DNA of 64,000 nucleotides from Corylus avellana (taxonomy: Eukaryota; Streptophyta; Magnoliopsida; Fagales; Betulaceae): assembly GCF_901000735.1 (NCBI RefSeq), contig NC_081546.1, positions 27,857,900-27,921,899 of the forward strand, written 5' to 3'. Position numbers and translations under genes: made by a program. The notes below the pieces were generated by a model. That model made no database searches. It was not told where the DNA came from and was given only the letters and a program-made list of their open reading frames with translations. Each line of letters starts with the position of its first letter. Within the stretch, counting starts at the first letter, position 1. This document shows, one piece after another, positions 23,964 through 36,232 of the stretch.

Positions 23964-23980
23964 GTTACCCCCCAATTTCC
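23964..23980 (-). other. Polypurine tract of the Tat-type element
   Basis: On the minus strand the sequence AAATTGGGGGGTAAC directly abuts the 3' LTR, as expected for the plus-strand DNA primer. Confidence 0.8.
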
Positions 23981-24817
23981 TAGTCGGGATGACTATGGAA
24001 ATTTTTATGTTCCTTAGGAATGGATCTACCTTCTGATGTCCGACTCCTGACTACATTACGTCCGAGGCTTCCGAGGAGAAACCCTAACTTTGGACCCAAG
24101 TTCTGGTGGGATTTATCCCGCCAATTTTTTGCCAAGACGCTCAATTTGTCTGAAGATGAGTTGATCTGTTGGTTCGAATGGCTGAGGGTACGTCCACGTG
24201 CCAGTCCTGGAGTGGCTGTCTTTTCAGCTACCACGCGTCATTATTTGTAGGCAATGCGATGTGCCTGCTGCAGCATTTAATGCGCGTGTTCCCAAGGTGT
24301 CTTCTAGGGTTCCAAGGCGCCGACTTCTTTTCGTCTTCTTAGACTCCTTCCGCTTCTCAGAATCTTCAGTTTCTCAACCTCTTCAGCTTCTCAGAATCAT
24401 TATAGAAAGGGATGTTGTTCCTCAATTTTCATTTTCTGTTTTCTGACCTCCCTGAAACACCATTCTTGCTTGTGAAGCTCTGCAATTTTTTCAACCCCCC
24501 AACTGGCTTGCTTTCATTCTAATTTCTCTTTCCAATATTTCTTTCTGAGGGTAGTGTTTTTTAGGGTTTCAGTCAATCGAACCCTTTCTCTTCCTTCTTG
24601 TGAACAATTTGTCCATCCTGATAGTCTAGTACTCAAGTACTTGGATTTGTTATTGCCGTTTATCGAACCTGCAGTTGATCACCTTCGATTGTCGGTGACT
24701 CATTTGTTGATACGCAACTCTTATCCTTGCATTCCTTGGTCTCTATACCCTAAGTTTCTTTATCTCATGGGTGAAGGATGAGGGTTTGACTCGGACTGCG
24801 GGAGTTCTTACCCCGCC

Positions 24818-27101
24818 ATGTGGAAGGCTGCCTTATCATCAAAGGATGAGAGGCGAGTCAGGCTTGACTGCTACATACCGAGGTCAATAACACTTCGGTT
24901 TGATGATGAACAAAAGGGCGCCATAGTGAGCCCCGAGGAGCACAAGGTATGCTTGCACGAGGAGATGTTCCGGGCAGGCCTCAGGCTCCCCTTCCCGAGG
25001 CTTATTCGGGAGTTATTAAATCGTCTAAACGTGGCTCCTCACCAGATCGTCCCCAATGCCTGGAGGATCTTCTTCGGCTGCGTGGTCTTGTGGCCGACAG
25101 CTTTGGGGGAAGAGAATTCCCTAAATGTCAGGGAATTCTTGGCGGCATACAGGTTCACTAGGAACCCTAATACTGAGGCACTTTACAACTTCCAAGCCCG
25201 GCGAGGTAAGTTGATAAAGTTTGACAAGGCTCTCACTAGAAATAGAGCATGGAAAAAGAAATTATTTTTTGCTCAGGAACAGTGGGAGTTTGCCCTTCAG
25301 AGGAGTTTGCCCTTCAGAGAGGGTAGGAGGCCCACGGGTTCCTCGGGAAACAAGTTTTCCAGTGGACAATGGTAGTCTTGAGCCGGTGCTGTCCTTGGAA
25401 GACCACATTCGGGTGAACATAGTCACGACTTGGGCCCAAAACCATGAGAGGGCCACCATCTTCAAAACTTTGGTTACTACGGCCAAGTTGAAGCACTACT
25501 TATACTCTCCAGGGGTCGGCCTTGACAGACAGAAAAGATCAAGGGACGTGGCGCCGAAGGCCGTGAAGGGACCTCGTCCGGATGAGGTTCAGTCGGCACT
25601 GAGGCCGATTAACAGTGATGTGAAGAGGGTGCCTAAGAAGAAGAACAGCAAGCATCCGGGAGATGAGCCCTCAAAAACTCCTGTTTTGGGGCTTATTGAC
25701 GAGCTTGAGGAGGCCGAGCAGCCAATGCTCAAAAAAGTCAGAGTGACCGAGCCGGCATGGTCCCCAGATGTTGTTACTGAGGGCAAGCAAAAGGTTGCCC
25801 AACTTTTGGCATCTCGAAGAAAGGGGGCTCTAACCCGTTGTCCGCCTGGTAAGTGCATACCGCTAGCCCATTTCTCCTGCTCCTCCCTTTCTGGTGGTTT
25901 GTTTGGCCAAGCCTGCCGACGTCTCGGCTCCTGTTATCGTTGTGGAGTTAGTTACTCCTATTCCCTTGAGTCCCAACATCAATTGCATCCTGGAGGAGGT
26001 TCCATTGGAGATGTGCTCCGACACCTTGGTAGGGAACGAGGACCAGAGGCCCAAGCGAGTTATTCCTGTAGCCGAACTGGTAAGACCATTGGTTACTGAG
26101 GCACAGAAGGAGGTGCAAGCCGACGCTAGCTCTCAAGTGCCTTGCCCAAGTGGTTCTTGGGCTATAACTGCTCCTGATGCTCGGGAGTTTGCAGCTCAAG
26201 GTGACTTTGTTGCGAGGGAGTCTAGGGTGCAACCTCCCGACATCGAATGGTCGGTGGGTTATCTCCTTACTAAACTCAGAGGTGATCTTCTAAGGAACCC
26301 TTTCTTTGCCTTGGTGGCTTTGGTGCCCCATGATCAATTGACTGGGCAACGTGATCACACCGCCCGAGGCATGGTGAAGGCTTGCCTCTACTATCAGCTT
26401 GTTGTAAGTATCATTTTTTTTTTCAATTGTTTTACGTTGCTTTGTATATACTAATCTTTTTTCTTTTGTTTCAGGGCATGATGAGGTCGTTGTTCCTTTA
26501 CTGCGACTTCATGAAAGTTATGCACAATTACGGTTGAGGAGTCCGATAACTTGAAAGCTAAATTCGCGGAGTTGGAACAAAAATTGTCGGAGTCCGAGGC
26601 CGAGAATACAAAACTAAGGGGAGTTATCTCCCAACAAGATGTAGAATTGCTGGCTGTCGATCAGCAACAATCTCTGATTCAAACTAAAGCTGCCGAGGCC
26701 GTAGCTGCTCAGGTTGCAGTGGACAAAAAACTTTTGGATTTGACCGCTGAGGTGGAGGTTCTTCGGGCTGACAATGGTCACCTCCAAGAAGAAAATTCAA
26801 TAATAAGGAGGACCAAAGTCAGGTTGAGGAAAGGCTTGTTAAGGTTCTGAGGTAGTTTAGAGAGGCTCAAGTTGAGAGGGATGTTCAGAGGGTGGTGGCC
26901 GAGGATGCTTGCTCAGCTCGGACAGTGGTTGAAGAGAGGAGGAAGTTTTTCGAAGATAAACTCAAGAAGACCGAGCTTCAGCTGCGAGAAGTCGATGAAC
27001 GAGCCCGCAAGTATGAGAAGCAGTTGTCGTATGCCGCTTGGACGCAAGACAACGCTTGGTTAGACGGGATTACCTTCGGCTTCGAGACTTTCCGAGCTTA
27101 G
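24818..27101 (+). CDS. Antisense additional ORF of the Tat element (gypsy-type transposon protein family), broken
   Basis: The frame from 24818 encodes FRAGLRLPFPRLIRELLNRL followed by PNAWRIFFGCVVLWP, a block typical of the Pfam family called putative gypsy-type transposon, found in Tat-lineage extra ORFs. A 17-bp tandem duplication (25286-25319) shifts the frame. The product continues in the next frame to about 25858, where a possible donor (GGTAAGT) occurs, then in a further frame from about 25894 to 26403. A clear intron follows (GTAAGT at 26404, CAG before 26475). The C-terminal part (26523-27101) is coiled-coil with KFAELEQKLSESEAE and ends DNAWLDGITFGFETFRA, again in more than one frame. 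It is transcribed opposite to gag-pol. Function is unknown in the family. Confidence 0.75.
25286..25319 (+). repeat. Perfect 17-bp tandem duplication breaking the antisense ORF
   Basis: GAGTTTGCCCTTCAGAG occurs twice head to tail. Because 17 is not a multiple of three, the upstream frame runs into a stop at 25375. Skipping one copy would join the two frames into a continuous product. Confidence 0.95.
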
Positions 27102-27600
27102 GCTGAGGATCCTTCTTGCTCTGTAGACCTCAACACCGTGGAGGCCGATAATCTTCCCTTTACTGATGAAGCCCTTGAGCAAGTCATCTCGCTTGGACAG
27201 GAGCAAATGCCAGATGCCAAGGGAATCTTTGAATTTGGCTATACTCCTGGAGGTACAGATTAGCTCTCGGACAATGGCCAAGCCGTGGAGCCTCAAGTCC
27301 CTATCGATGCACCTGCTGCTGATGAAGTACCTGAGCCAACTGACCCAAGAAGGGTCTAATTGTATTTTTTTTTTTTTTTTTAACATTAATGAAAGACTTT
27401 TTTACTTCTTTGCAGTAGATAATTGTTCATACAATCATATCTTTTTTTTTTTTCTGCAATTGAGAAGAGAACTTGAAAATAGTAATCACCTCTAACCATT
27501 CTTAAGTTCCAAGCCCCTTTGGACATCTGTCCGAGGGTTTAGCTGAGAAGATCCCCTCGGATTGCCTACCCGAGAGGTTAATAATGAGGTGAATTAGATG

Positions 27601-27765
27601 TGAGTTTAGAGGTGAGTTATAGTCTCTTCAACTATCTCTCTCTAACTACCTTTGGAAACTTGTCGAAGAGGTAAGTTGAGAGGTGAGTTATAATCTCTTC
27701 GACTGTTTCTTCTAACTACGTTCAGAAACCTGTCCGAGAAGTGAGTCGAGAGGGGCCTCTAACTT
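27601..27765. repeat. Tandem repeat of about 71 bp between the antisense ORF and integrase
   Basis: Two and a part units are seen, each containing GAGAGGTGAGTTATARTCTC followed by TCTAACTACSTT and a GTCGAAGAG-type end. The repeat is non-coding and lies where the two convergent transcripts of the element would end. Confidence 0.7.
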
Positions 27766-28000
27766 CATACCTGTTTGAGGGTTATAGTTTTTTTAAGTGG
27801 TGAAACTTCAGGAGATTTTTATTCGATGAAACAAGTCATAAAAGAAAAGAAATAATCAAAATAATAATAAATCTCTTTTACGAAATTACAACTTAAACAA
27901 AGTACTTTTTGAGATTCTCGGCGTTCCATGGCCTGGGGAGTGTCTTTCCTTCGGAGTCCTCGAGGTAGTAAGCTTTCGCTCTTCGGCACTTGGTCACCTT

Positions 28001-29336
28001 CTAAGGTCCTTCCCAATTGGGAGCTAACTTGCCCTCAGTTGGATCTCTGGTGGCGATGGTAACTTTTCGCAAGACCAAACCTCTGACTTTGAAGCTTCGA
28101 TGTTTGGCCTTCTTATTAAAATACTGAGCTACTCTCTCCTGGTATGCTAACATCGACACTTGAGCCTGATCTTGCTTTTCCTGTAGCAGATCCAGATGCA
28201 GCAATAAGCCCTCATCATTATTCTCAAGCCAAAAAGTTTTTACTCGAAAGTTGCCCGAGCCTACTTCGGTAGGTATCACCGCCTCGGTCCCAAAGGCTAG
28301 AGCATAGGGAGTTTCCTCGGTTGGAGTTTGTCTCGTAGTTCGATAAGCCCACAGAACCTCAGGAAGATCTCCCACCCAATCTCCTTTTCTATCACCAAAT
28401 TTTTTCTTCAAAAGTTTGAAGATTGACTTGTTAGTGATTTCAACTTGCCCATTTGCCTGGGGATGTCCAAGGGACGAGAAGTAATTTCTTCTTTAGATTT
28501 TGGCACACCATTCTCTGAATGAATCACAGTCAAATTGCTTTCCATTGTCCGTGACGAATGCGTGTGGAATGCCGTACTGGCAGATGACATTCTTCCATAA
28601 AAATATCTCTATACTCTTGGCTATTATATTCACTAGGGCCTCCACTTCTATCCACTTTGTGAAATAATCCACAAATACCACTGTAAATTGAACACCCCCA
28701 TTTCTTCGAGGTAGTGGTCCCACTATATCTACCCCCTATTGCAAGAAAGGCCATAGTGAGGAGACTAAGCTTAATTCTTTTGGGGGTTGATTGGTAATGT
28801 TGGCGAAACGTTGGCATTTGTCACAATTTCTGACCATCTCTACCAAGTCCTTGGTCATGTTAGGCCAATAGAAGCCTTCCCGGACCGCCTTATGTGCCAA
28901 CATTCTTGCACCTGAACGACTTCCACAAGCACCTTCGTGAATCTCACGAAGTATATAATTACCCTCTTCTTTGGAAACACATTTAAGGAGTGGTAGCATG
29001 AAACCTCGTTTGTATGAAGTTTCCATTTACCATTGTAAATCTAGCAGCCTTTTTCCTTAGCTGGATAGCCGACTTCCTTCCTACTAGGAGAACCCATTTC
29101 TCTAGATATTCCACTACTTCCTTCTGCCAATCTGGTACCACCTCGGCTGTCGAGACTAAGACTACCTCGACTATGGTAGGTCGAGACAGAGTTTGAATTA
29201 TCCCTTCAGATTCTCCTACAGATTCCTCAGTTGATGTGATCCAAGCAAGATGGTTTGCTCCCTCGTTTTCTTCCCTTGAGACTTTTACGATGCAGAACTT
29301 CTTGAAAGAGCTCTGCAAGTCTTGTACCTTTGACAA
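28001..29336 (-). pseudogene. Tat-type element integrase
   Basis: The segment 29026-28736 carries the zinc-binding HHCC region (HEGACGSRSGARML, then CDKCQ). 28723-28493 carries the catalytic core with FVDYFTKWIE and TDNGKQFD, supplying two acidic residues of the DDE triad. 28411-28001 encodes the C-terminal part beginning near GDLPEVLWAYRTT. The 29336-28983 stretch joins RNase H to integrase. Several frame breaks and stops separate the blocks, so no intact integrase is made. It acts in inserting the retroelement cDNA into the chromosome. Confidence 0.88.
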
Positions 29337-29438
29337 GTACAGCCTTATTTTATCTCCCTTGGCTTCGAATTCCCCTTGGATGTGCTAGACGATTACTTGA
29401 GAATCACTTCGTAGCTCAATGTATTCGGCTCCCATCTC

Positions 29439-30050
29439 CTAAGCTAGGCCAAGTCCAGCTATTACGGCCTCATATTCGACCTCATACTCGGCCTCATTAT
29501 TGGTAGTTTTAAACTCCAACGTTATGGAGCTGCAAAGCTCTTCTCCTTCTGGGGTGATTAGTATTACCCCAGCTCCACCGTGTCTTCTTGTGGATGATCC
29601 ATCCACATAAACCACCCAAGTTTCATTCCTCGGCCATTGCCCTGCATCTGGCAAATTAGTAAATTCTGCCAGAAAGTCCTCCAACACCTAGCCTTTGATG
29701 GAGTTCGAAGGAAGGAATTAGATATTAAATTCTCCAAGTTCAATTGCCCAGTTGGCCAGTCTCCCTAACAAGTCTAGTTTGCGAAGCACCTTTCTGAGAG
29801 GGTATTCGGTGAGAACCCTTATTGTGTGAGCTTGGAAATAGGGCCGGAGTTTCCTTGACGCTATGGTAAGAGCGAAGGCAAGCCTTTCCATCTCAGGGTA
29901 TCTCTCCTCGGCCCCTTTCAGTGCTCGGTTGATAAAGTACACAGGTTTCTGTACCCCTTCTTCTTCTCGTACAAGGGCTGCACTTACTGCTGTTAGAGAG
30001 ACAGCCAAGTACAAATACAATACTTTTCCTAGGACTGTTCGGCTTAGCAA
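29439..30050 (-). pseudogene. Tat-type element RNase H and second RNase H
   Basis: 30050-29718 encodes the connection/RNase H-like part with YFINRALKGAEERYPEMERL. 29687-29439 encodes a second RNase H with WVVYVDGSSTRRHGGAGVIL and TTNNEAEYE, the type gained by the Tat lineage. A small in-frame duplication (AEYEVEYEAVIAGL) lies near its conserved glutamate. Stops separate the two blocks. Confidence 0.85.
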
Positions 30051-30233
30051 AGGTGGGCTGACTAAATACTTCTTTAGTTCCGCAAAAGCCTCTTCGCACT
30101 CTTCAGACCACTCAAAGGCCTTCCTCAGGATTTTAAAGAACGGTAAACACTTATCGGTGGACTAAGAAATGAATCGGTTAAATGCTTCTATCTTACCTGT
30201 CAGTTGTTGGAGCCGCTTCGTATTCTTTGGGGA

Positions 30234-30776
30234 CTATATATCCAAAACTGCTTGGATCTTCTCTAGGTTAGCTTCAATTTCTCGGTTCGACACCATATAG
30301 CTAAGGAACTTTCCGAAGGACACTCCGAATGCACACTTTGCAGGATTCATCTTCATCCCATACTTTTTCAATGTTTCAAACGTGTCATGTAGGTCGGCTG
30401 TATGGTTCTGTGGCAACTTGCTTTTGACTAGCATGTCATCCACGTACACTTCCATGTTCTGCCCGATCTGCTCTCAGAACATATTGTTTACCAATCTCTG
30501 GTATGTCGCCCCTGCATTCTTTAGGCTGAAGGGCATGACCTTATAGCAATACAAGCCTCGGTCAGTGATAAATGCAGTCTTCTCTCTATCTTTCGGTTGC
30601 ATATAAATCTGGTTATAACCGGAAAAGGCATCCATAAAACTGAGCAAACTATACCCCGACGTTGAATCAACCAGCGCGTCAATGCGAGGCAGAGCAAAGC
30701 TGTCTTTCGGATAAGCTTTGTTGAGGTCGGTGAAGTCTACACACATTCTCCACTTCCCATTGGATTTTTTAACCAA
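30234..30776 (-). pseudogene. Tat-type element reverse transcriptase
   Basis: The upper block (30776-30474) has KWRMCVDFTDLNKAYPKDSF and FMDAFSGYNQI. An in-frame TGA follows NNMF. The lower block (30455-30234) has the catalytic YVDDMLVKS motif. Both lie in one frame, so a single nonsense codon splits an otherwise recognisable gypsy reverse transcriptase. Confidence 0.92.
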
Positions 30777-30791
30777 TACTACATTGGCTAA

Positions 30792-31619
30792 CTAGTTAAG
30801 ATAGTGCACTTCTTCAATAAACTGAGCTCTAAGCAGCTTCTCTACTTCCTTGGCTATTGCCATGTTTCGCTCAGGAGCGAATTTTCTTCTCTTTTGCTTC
30901 ACTGTTTTCACACTAGGATCCACATTGAGTTGGTGAAGTATTTCTTCAGGGCTAATGCTAGACATGTCTTCGTGTGTCCATGCAAACATCTCTAAATTCT
31001 TTTTCAAAAAAGTGACGAGGCCTTCTCGGACGTCTGAGGAGAGCTGAGAACAGACCTTCACAACTTTGTTGTTTGCTACTATCACGTCCTCTAGCGTCTC
31101 GGTAGGCTCGCCCTTCGGTTCACCTTCCTTTCTACTCCCCACGGTACTCACCGCCAAAGGTGTTACCTCTAAAGACTTCTTTAGGGAAGTTATGTAACAC
31201 TTCCTTGCTGCAGTTTGGTCACCCTTGACCTCTCCAATACCTTCCTCCATCGGGAACTTCATCTTCAGATGGTAAGTTGAAGTTACCGCTTTCAACTTAT
31301 TTAAGGCTGGTCGACCGATTATTGCGTTGTAGGCAGACAGTCGGTCAACTACCAAGAAGTTTACCATGACACTTGACTACTTAGGAGCTGTTCCTGCTGT
31401 TATTAGTGGTGAGATAATTTCGATAGGTTGGACTTACTCTCCCGCAAATCTAACTAAGGGAGAAGCAAATGGTGTGATCCTACTACGATCAATGCCCATC
31501 TGTTTGAAAACTGGCCAATAGAGGATGTCAGCCGAGCTTCCATTGTCTATCAAAATCCGGTGGAGCAAATGGTTGGCCACAGTCACCGTTACCACCAATG
31601 CATCATCATGGGGCATCAT
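30792..31619 (-). pseudogene. Tat-type element protease and pol linker
   Basis: 31619-31434 contains ILIDNGSSADILYWPVFKQM, an aspartic-protease-type site (DNGSS in place of the usual DTGAS). 31367-30792 contains YNAIIGRPALNKLKAV, the region between protease and reverse transcriptase seen in Tat elements, and ends just before the RT block. Stops occur between the blocks. Confidence 0.85.
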
Positions 31620-31915
31620 GACTCCCTTTGAATCTTCCTCGGTGAATGATAAAGCATGGGCTCTCGTTTCAAGGTCTTGGTAGGCATTTCAAGGAAGAGA
31701 ACCTCCTCTGTCTGCACCCTTCTAGCATGGGCTCTTCTAGCTGAGTTAGACTCCCCTCCACCAGCTATTCCTCCTGAAATAGTTAGGATTTCTCCTACTA
31801 CGTCATGAGTCCAAGGTGGGGGACAAGCATCCCGAGTGTTCCTCGGCTCATCCTGCCTATTATGTGCTGGGTCGACATACTGATCATCCCTCGGGCAATT
31901 ACCATGCCTTGGCCT

Positions 31916-33198
31916 CTAGTCTCGGCCTTCGACGACTTCTTGGTTCCCCTCTTGCGGCAGGGGTTGCTGATGGTCTCTTCCTCTGTCCCTCTCGTCTGCC
32001 AAGAACCTCACCAGTTTGCCATTCCTAATGAAGGATTCTATCTCTTGACGAAGAGATACGCACTCCTCTGTCAAGTGGCCGACTTCATTATGATATTGGC
32101 AAAACTTGGTATGGTCTCGCTTCGACGCGAGACCCTTCATCCTTGTTGGCCATTTGAAGTTGGGGTCTCTTCTGATCTCCATCAACACCTCGGTCATGCT
32201 GGTGTTTAATGGAGTGAACTTCCTGAGTTTTCGTTGAGAGTCATTCCTCGGCTTAGAAGCTAAATTGTCCTGCCACTTTGGGATTTTCTCCTGCTTCTTC
32301 CCGGAACTCGCTGGTGCTGCTCTTGCACTACTCTTCTCTCGCCGAGTCTCTCTTTGCCGAGTCTCTTCTTGCCGAGTCTCCTCTTGCCGAGTAGCCTTCT
32401 CTTAGGACTTCATCAGAGCTGCCACAATCTCCTCTTGATTGATGTACTCTTCGGCTTTATTTATAAAGTGACGAAGAGTCACCATTGTAGTTTTCTTTGA
32501 CAACTCGGCCATCAGTGGCCCCTCAAGTCTTACCCCATGCATCAGTGCACTGAGTACTGTTTGCTCACTCGGATTCTCTACCGATAACTTCTCCTTATTA
32601 AATCTGAGCATGAAGTCTTTTAGGGATTCATCCTTCCNNNNNNNNNNNNNNNNNNNNNNNNNNNNNNNNNNNNNNNNNNNNNNNNNNNNNNNNNNNNNNN
32701 NNNNNNNNNNNNNNNNNNNNNNNNNNNNNNNNNNNNNTCTCTGTTGGCTATCTTATCAGCCATCTCAGCATACTTCCTCTTCAGGTCTCCCAGCTCAGCA
32801 CTTACGTCGGTCTCGTTGTGGCAAGTATGGGATCTCTCGCGATGAGAGCGGTTACGATGGGATCTCTCGTGACGTCTCTCACGATGAGACCTGCTACGGT
32901 GAGGTCTCTCGGACTTGTTAGTACTGGACTCCTCGTGGTTATCCTCGTTCTCAGCATTGGACTTTTCATGGTTGCCTTCGTTTTGGACTGTAGTATGATG
33001 GCTGCCATGAACTGAACTCGCACTCCCTTCAATCTGCTTTCCTTGGCGGATGAGTTCTCGTCGCTCCCTTTCACGCCTTTCTTCACGCTCCTTCTCCCGC
33101 ATTTCTTCTCGCTCACGCTCTCTTCGGCCATTTCAGCCTTCGACAGCCGTGAGTTTGGTAGCAAGCTCCTCATTTTGTTTCTTCAGTGCGTCCATGGA
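31916..33198 (-). pseudogene. Tat-type element gag, interrupted by a gap
   Basis: The N-terminal part (to 32738) is an extremely charged arginine/glutamate/serine/histidine stretch with a coiled-coil end (DLKRKYAEMADKIANR). An in-frame TGA at about 33134 precedes MREKE. The 32611-32402 block contains LMHGVRLEGPLMAELSKK, as in retrotransposon gag capsid ends. 32197-31916 holds the zinc-knuckle-like CQYHNEVGHLTEEC. The capsid core lies in the gap at 32638-32737. Confidence 0.85.
32638..32737. other. Assembly gap (100 N) in gag
   Basis: A placeholder gap inside the capsid region of the Tat-type element; true size unknown. Confidence 0.99.
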
Positions 33199-33339
33199 AG
33201 CAGTCACTTCATGAACTCGGCGAGGTCAAGAGGGGTAGTAGTTATGCCGGCCACCCCGGCTCGACCTTCCAGCTGCTGTTGTGACGCACGCGTGGTTACC
33301 ATTTCGGATTGTCGTCAGGAAATGATGAAAATCTTGAAG

Positions 33340-33356
33340 TTCCCAAGACGGCGCCA
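33340..33356 (-). other. Primer binding site of the Tat-type element
   Basis: On the minus strand TGGCGCCGTCTTGGGAA lies three bases inside the 5' LTR. It begins with the TGG expected to pair with the CCA end of a tRNA primer. TTGGCGCCGTC is a common start of primer sites in plant gypsy elements. Confidence 0.8.
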
Positions 33357-33359
33357 AAT

Positions 33360-34018
33360 TGTTAATGCACAGTTTTCCGAGGATGACGTGGCACAATCTC
33401 CGGGAAGTATAATGATGTCTGAGGATCGTCGGCCTTGCAGACAAGAACAAATAGAAGGATTAGAGTCCCCGGTGGTCTCCCGGCGGGGATACTCCGATGC
33501 TTAAGTCAATGACGAAATAGAAAAGATGCAAGCAACAATAAGCCAAGATAGCAAAAGTTGCGATTACCTTAACATTGACAAGTGACTTGTACTTATAGGC
33601 ATGAGAGGAATTTGATTTTCCACACGTTTAGGGACCTTATCCCTTGATATCTGCTGTGCAATTATTTGAAAGAGGGATAAGGTCTATTGGTTGTTCTGTG
33701 ATCTTAGAAGCCTAAGATCAAGGGATGAACGTTATAGCTTTTTGCGCGATGCTCGGTTGGGGAGTCCGAGTAGGACTCGGTCACCTTTTTCAACTAATAG
33801 ATCAAGATGATCTAAGTGTTGGATAATATGACTGCATCTTCATGGTAGAATGACCAACTTACCCTTCAGCCTTTGACTATCTTGGCCTGTGAGTTAAATC
33901 TCTAACTGGGGGCCCGAGACCTCTTTGGGCTAAGTCGACCAAGATAGATCTGTTTATTCCCTAGATCTTGGGCTTAGGACCCATTGGGCCTTAGAGGAAG
34001 AAGATCCATAACCCAACA
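33360..34018 (-). repeat. 5' LTR of the Tat-type element
   Basis: 659 bp, TGTTAATGCAC...ATAACCCAACA on the plus strand. It aligns over its length with 23448-23963 apart from two blocks missing there. Confidence 0.95.
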
Positions 34019-34282
34019 TATATCATTACTCATTTATAAAAACTATTTTTCCTTAATAAGAATCTCATTCATCCAAAAAAAAAAAAAAAAAAACCAAATA
34101 TAAAATACTTATTAAAAAATGATTTTTTATTTTATTTTATTTTTTTTTTTTTTATCTTTGTGTCATAATATAATTTTTTTTTCTCATACAAAACAAAAAT
34201 ATCATCAAAAAAATTAATAAAGGAAAAGAAGGTGGAGAATGTTAAAAGTATATATGGCAAACTCATCATCCTCCACTAATAT
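34019..34282. other. Right flank of the Tat-type insertion
   Basis: An AT-rich segment that matches 53460-53700 directly (for example CTCATTTATAAAAACTAT and CATAATATAATTTTTTTTTC against CATAATAGATTTTTTTTTTC). It continues the ancestral flank seen left of 23448 and has no gene. Confidence 0.7.
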
Positions 34283-34382
34283 NNNNNNNNNNNNNNNNNN
34301 NNNNNNNNNNNNNNNNNNNNNNNNNNNNNNNNNNNNNNNNNNNNNNNNNNNNNNNNNNNNNNNNNNNNNNNNNNNNNNNNNN
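34283..34382. other. Assembly gap (100 N) at the left LTR of the gag-only element
   Basis: The outer part of the left LTR of the 34.4-38.5 kb element must lie here. Confidence 0.98.
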
Positions 34383-36232
34383 TAAGCCCAAAATCAATGG
34401 AATTAATTGCATATTTATTTATAACCTGAAAACAATAAAAACAAAACAAAATCAAACAAATAACAACGCTAAGGAATTAACATATACAAATTAAGGGGCT
34501 TGAATGTTCAACATTCGGCGCTTATCACACCCCCAAACTTACATATTGCTAGTCCCTTAGCAATACAAAGCTAAAAATTAAATGGAAAACTGAAAAGAAA
34601 AAGATAAATCCATCTTTCGTAGGATGTACGATTGCATTTAGCGTATGCAACAAGCCTTTTAAACCCCTAGGAATTCCCTAGTGGACGAGTGAAGTCTCGT
34701 GAGGGTTTTCCAAGAATGATACCCACAAACATTGTCATCATTATGTCATTCAAAAGGATAAAGCATCACAAAAATAATTGTTCTTATTCATTAGCAAGCT
34801 TAAAATTATAAACTCCATCTTCAAAATTCCAAGGAATTTACAAGTCAAATCACTTACAAATGGCAGATTGAGATACACAAATTTCAATTAGTGCAAAGTG
34901 AACCAACACATAATTATGAGGCTTCAAAATAATTATAGTATGAATGAATCAACATCTCAGAATTCATTGGACTTCATATCAAAGGAAACAAATAAGCATT
35001 ACATTTTATTTTATTTTTTTTTTTGTAGGCTTTGCAATGCTTAGCTCCCTTAAGCTTTCTAGTTGACCCATGTATCGAGTGTTAGGTCAATGTCTCCCAA
35101 ACCAAATGGCTTTAGGGCACTAGGTGTAAAGACACCCCTAAGGACTTACTAACTTGAGTCAAAAAGGCTATAAAGCTAAGCTAGCCATTTTATTAATCAA
35201 CCCAAAAATTTCACTTTTTGACGCAAACACTCACTGCTTAATGAGGCAAGAGGTCCGGTTACTCAACAAAAAATTCAAACTTGATTTTTTTTTTTTTCTT
35301 TGTTTTATAGCATGCCAAAGTTATTCACCCAATATGTCACCCAACAGAATTCAAGATATTAAAAACAAACATAATTGGTCTCAAAATTCATACCTCATAG
35401 ACATGTGCTAGTGTGCTCAAGATAGATTTAAATTGAAACAAGAAGCATCTCATGTTGCCAAAAGTAAGTAACAAGACTTAAAATCCCTAAGTCATATGAT
35501 CATGTGTTCATAACTTTAAGCCTATCAATGAAATTTAAACCAAAATCAAAGCTCAACCATATGCTTAAGAATGACATAACAACAAAAATGGACCGTGTTT
35601 TGTTTTTCCATACCCCCAAACTTGAACCATACATTGTCCCCAATGTATGTATAGAACTAAAGAATAAGATCAAGAGTATAGGAATACCTGAATGAGCAGA
35701 TGTGGGCATATCATACCCCCAAACTTGAATGCAAAAACACATGTCCTAAAAAAAATGTGATACTCCAACCAAATACCAATCAAGTGCACACATTGTTGTA
35801 AAAATATAAACAAAGAATGAAGCAACAATGGATAAAATAAACCTGGATGGAGATCATATGCCCTGGTGGAGTGAAGTTCAAGTGCACAGGGCCTGCACTC
35901 GATCCTATGAAACTGACTCATCTAGTCAAAATATATGGAATCCACTAAGTCAACGGAATCCATATCCTTGATGCGTGCAGTGTTCTCTGACCCTTAAGTT
36001 CAAATTTGAAGCACCAATCTTTTCTTCTCTTGGACCAAAGAGAATAAATTTTACCCACAAATAGGTAATTCCAAATGTCAGCATATCAAGGTAGATCCCT
36101 CTGACTATTCCCAAACAATTTCTCATCTGAAAAGGAATCATGAATCGGAATAAAATGGGGAGAATACTTAGGGAGTTTTTCTACCTCAATGGTCTCTTTT
36201 TGCTCGTCTAATAGCCCTAACAGACTACCCTC

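Larger units (their letters stand above)
23448..34018 (-). mobile_element. Ty3/gypsy LTR retrotransposon, Tat-type, 10.6 kb
   Basis: Both LTRs are present (TG...CA), and the flanks TGTAT and TATAT are a near-match for a 5-bp target-site duplication. A primer binding site and polypurine tract are in the expected places for minus-strand transcription, so the right LTR is the 5' LTR. Order on the minus strand is gag, protease, reverse transcriptase, RNase H, a second RNase H and integrase. An additional ORF follows on the opposite strand before the 3' LTR. A second RNase H plus an antisense extra ORF is the signature of the Tat (Retand/Ogre-like) lineage. Multiple stops and a gap in gag make it non-functional as shown. 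Confidence 0.93.

Noticed and set aside
24020..24250. Short plus-strand frame near the 3' LTR as a separate gene
   Set aside because: It lies between the LTR and the extra ORF and probably belongs to leader sequence of the element; no domain is recognised.
33043..33504. 153-residue plus-strand open frame
   Set aside because: It is antisense to gag, the primer site and the 5' LTR of the Tat element, so it is a shadow frame.
23448..34018. Possible novel defence or toxin-like system between 23 and 34 kb
   Set aside because: LTRs, primer site, gag, RT, RNase H and integrase explain the whole region as a retrotransposon.
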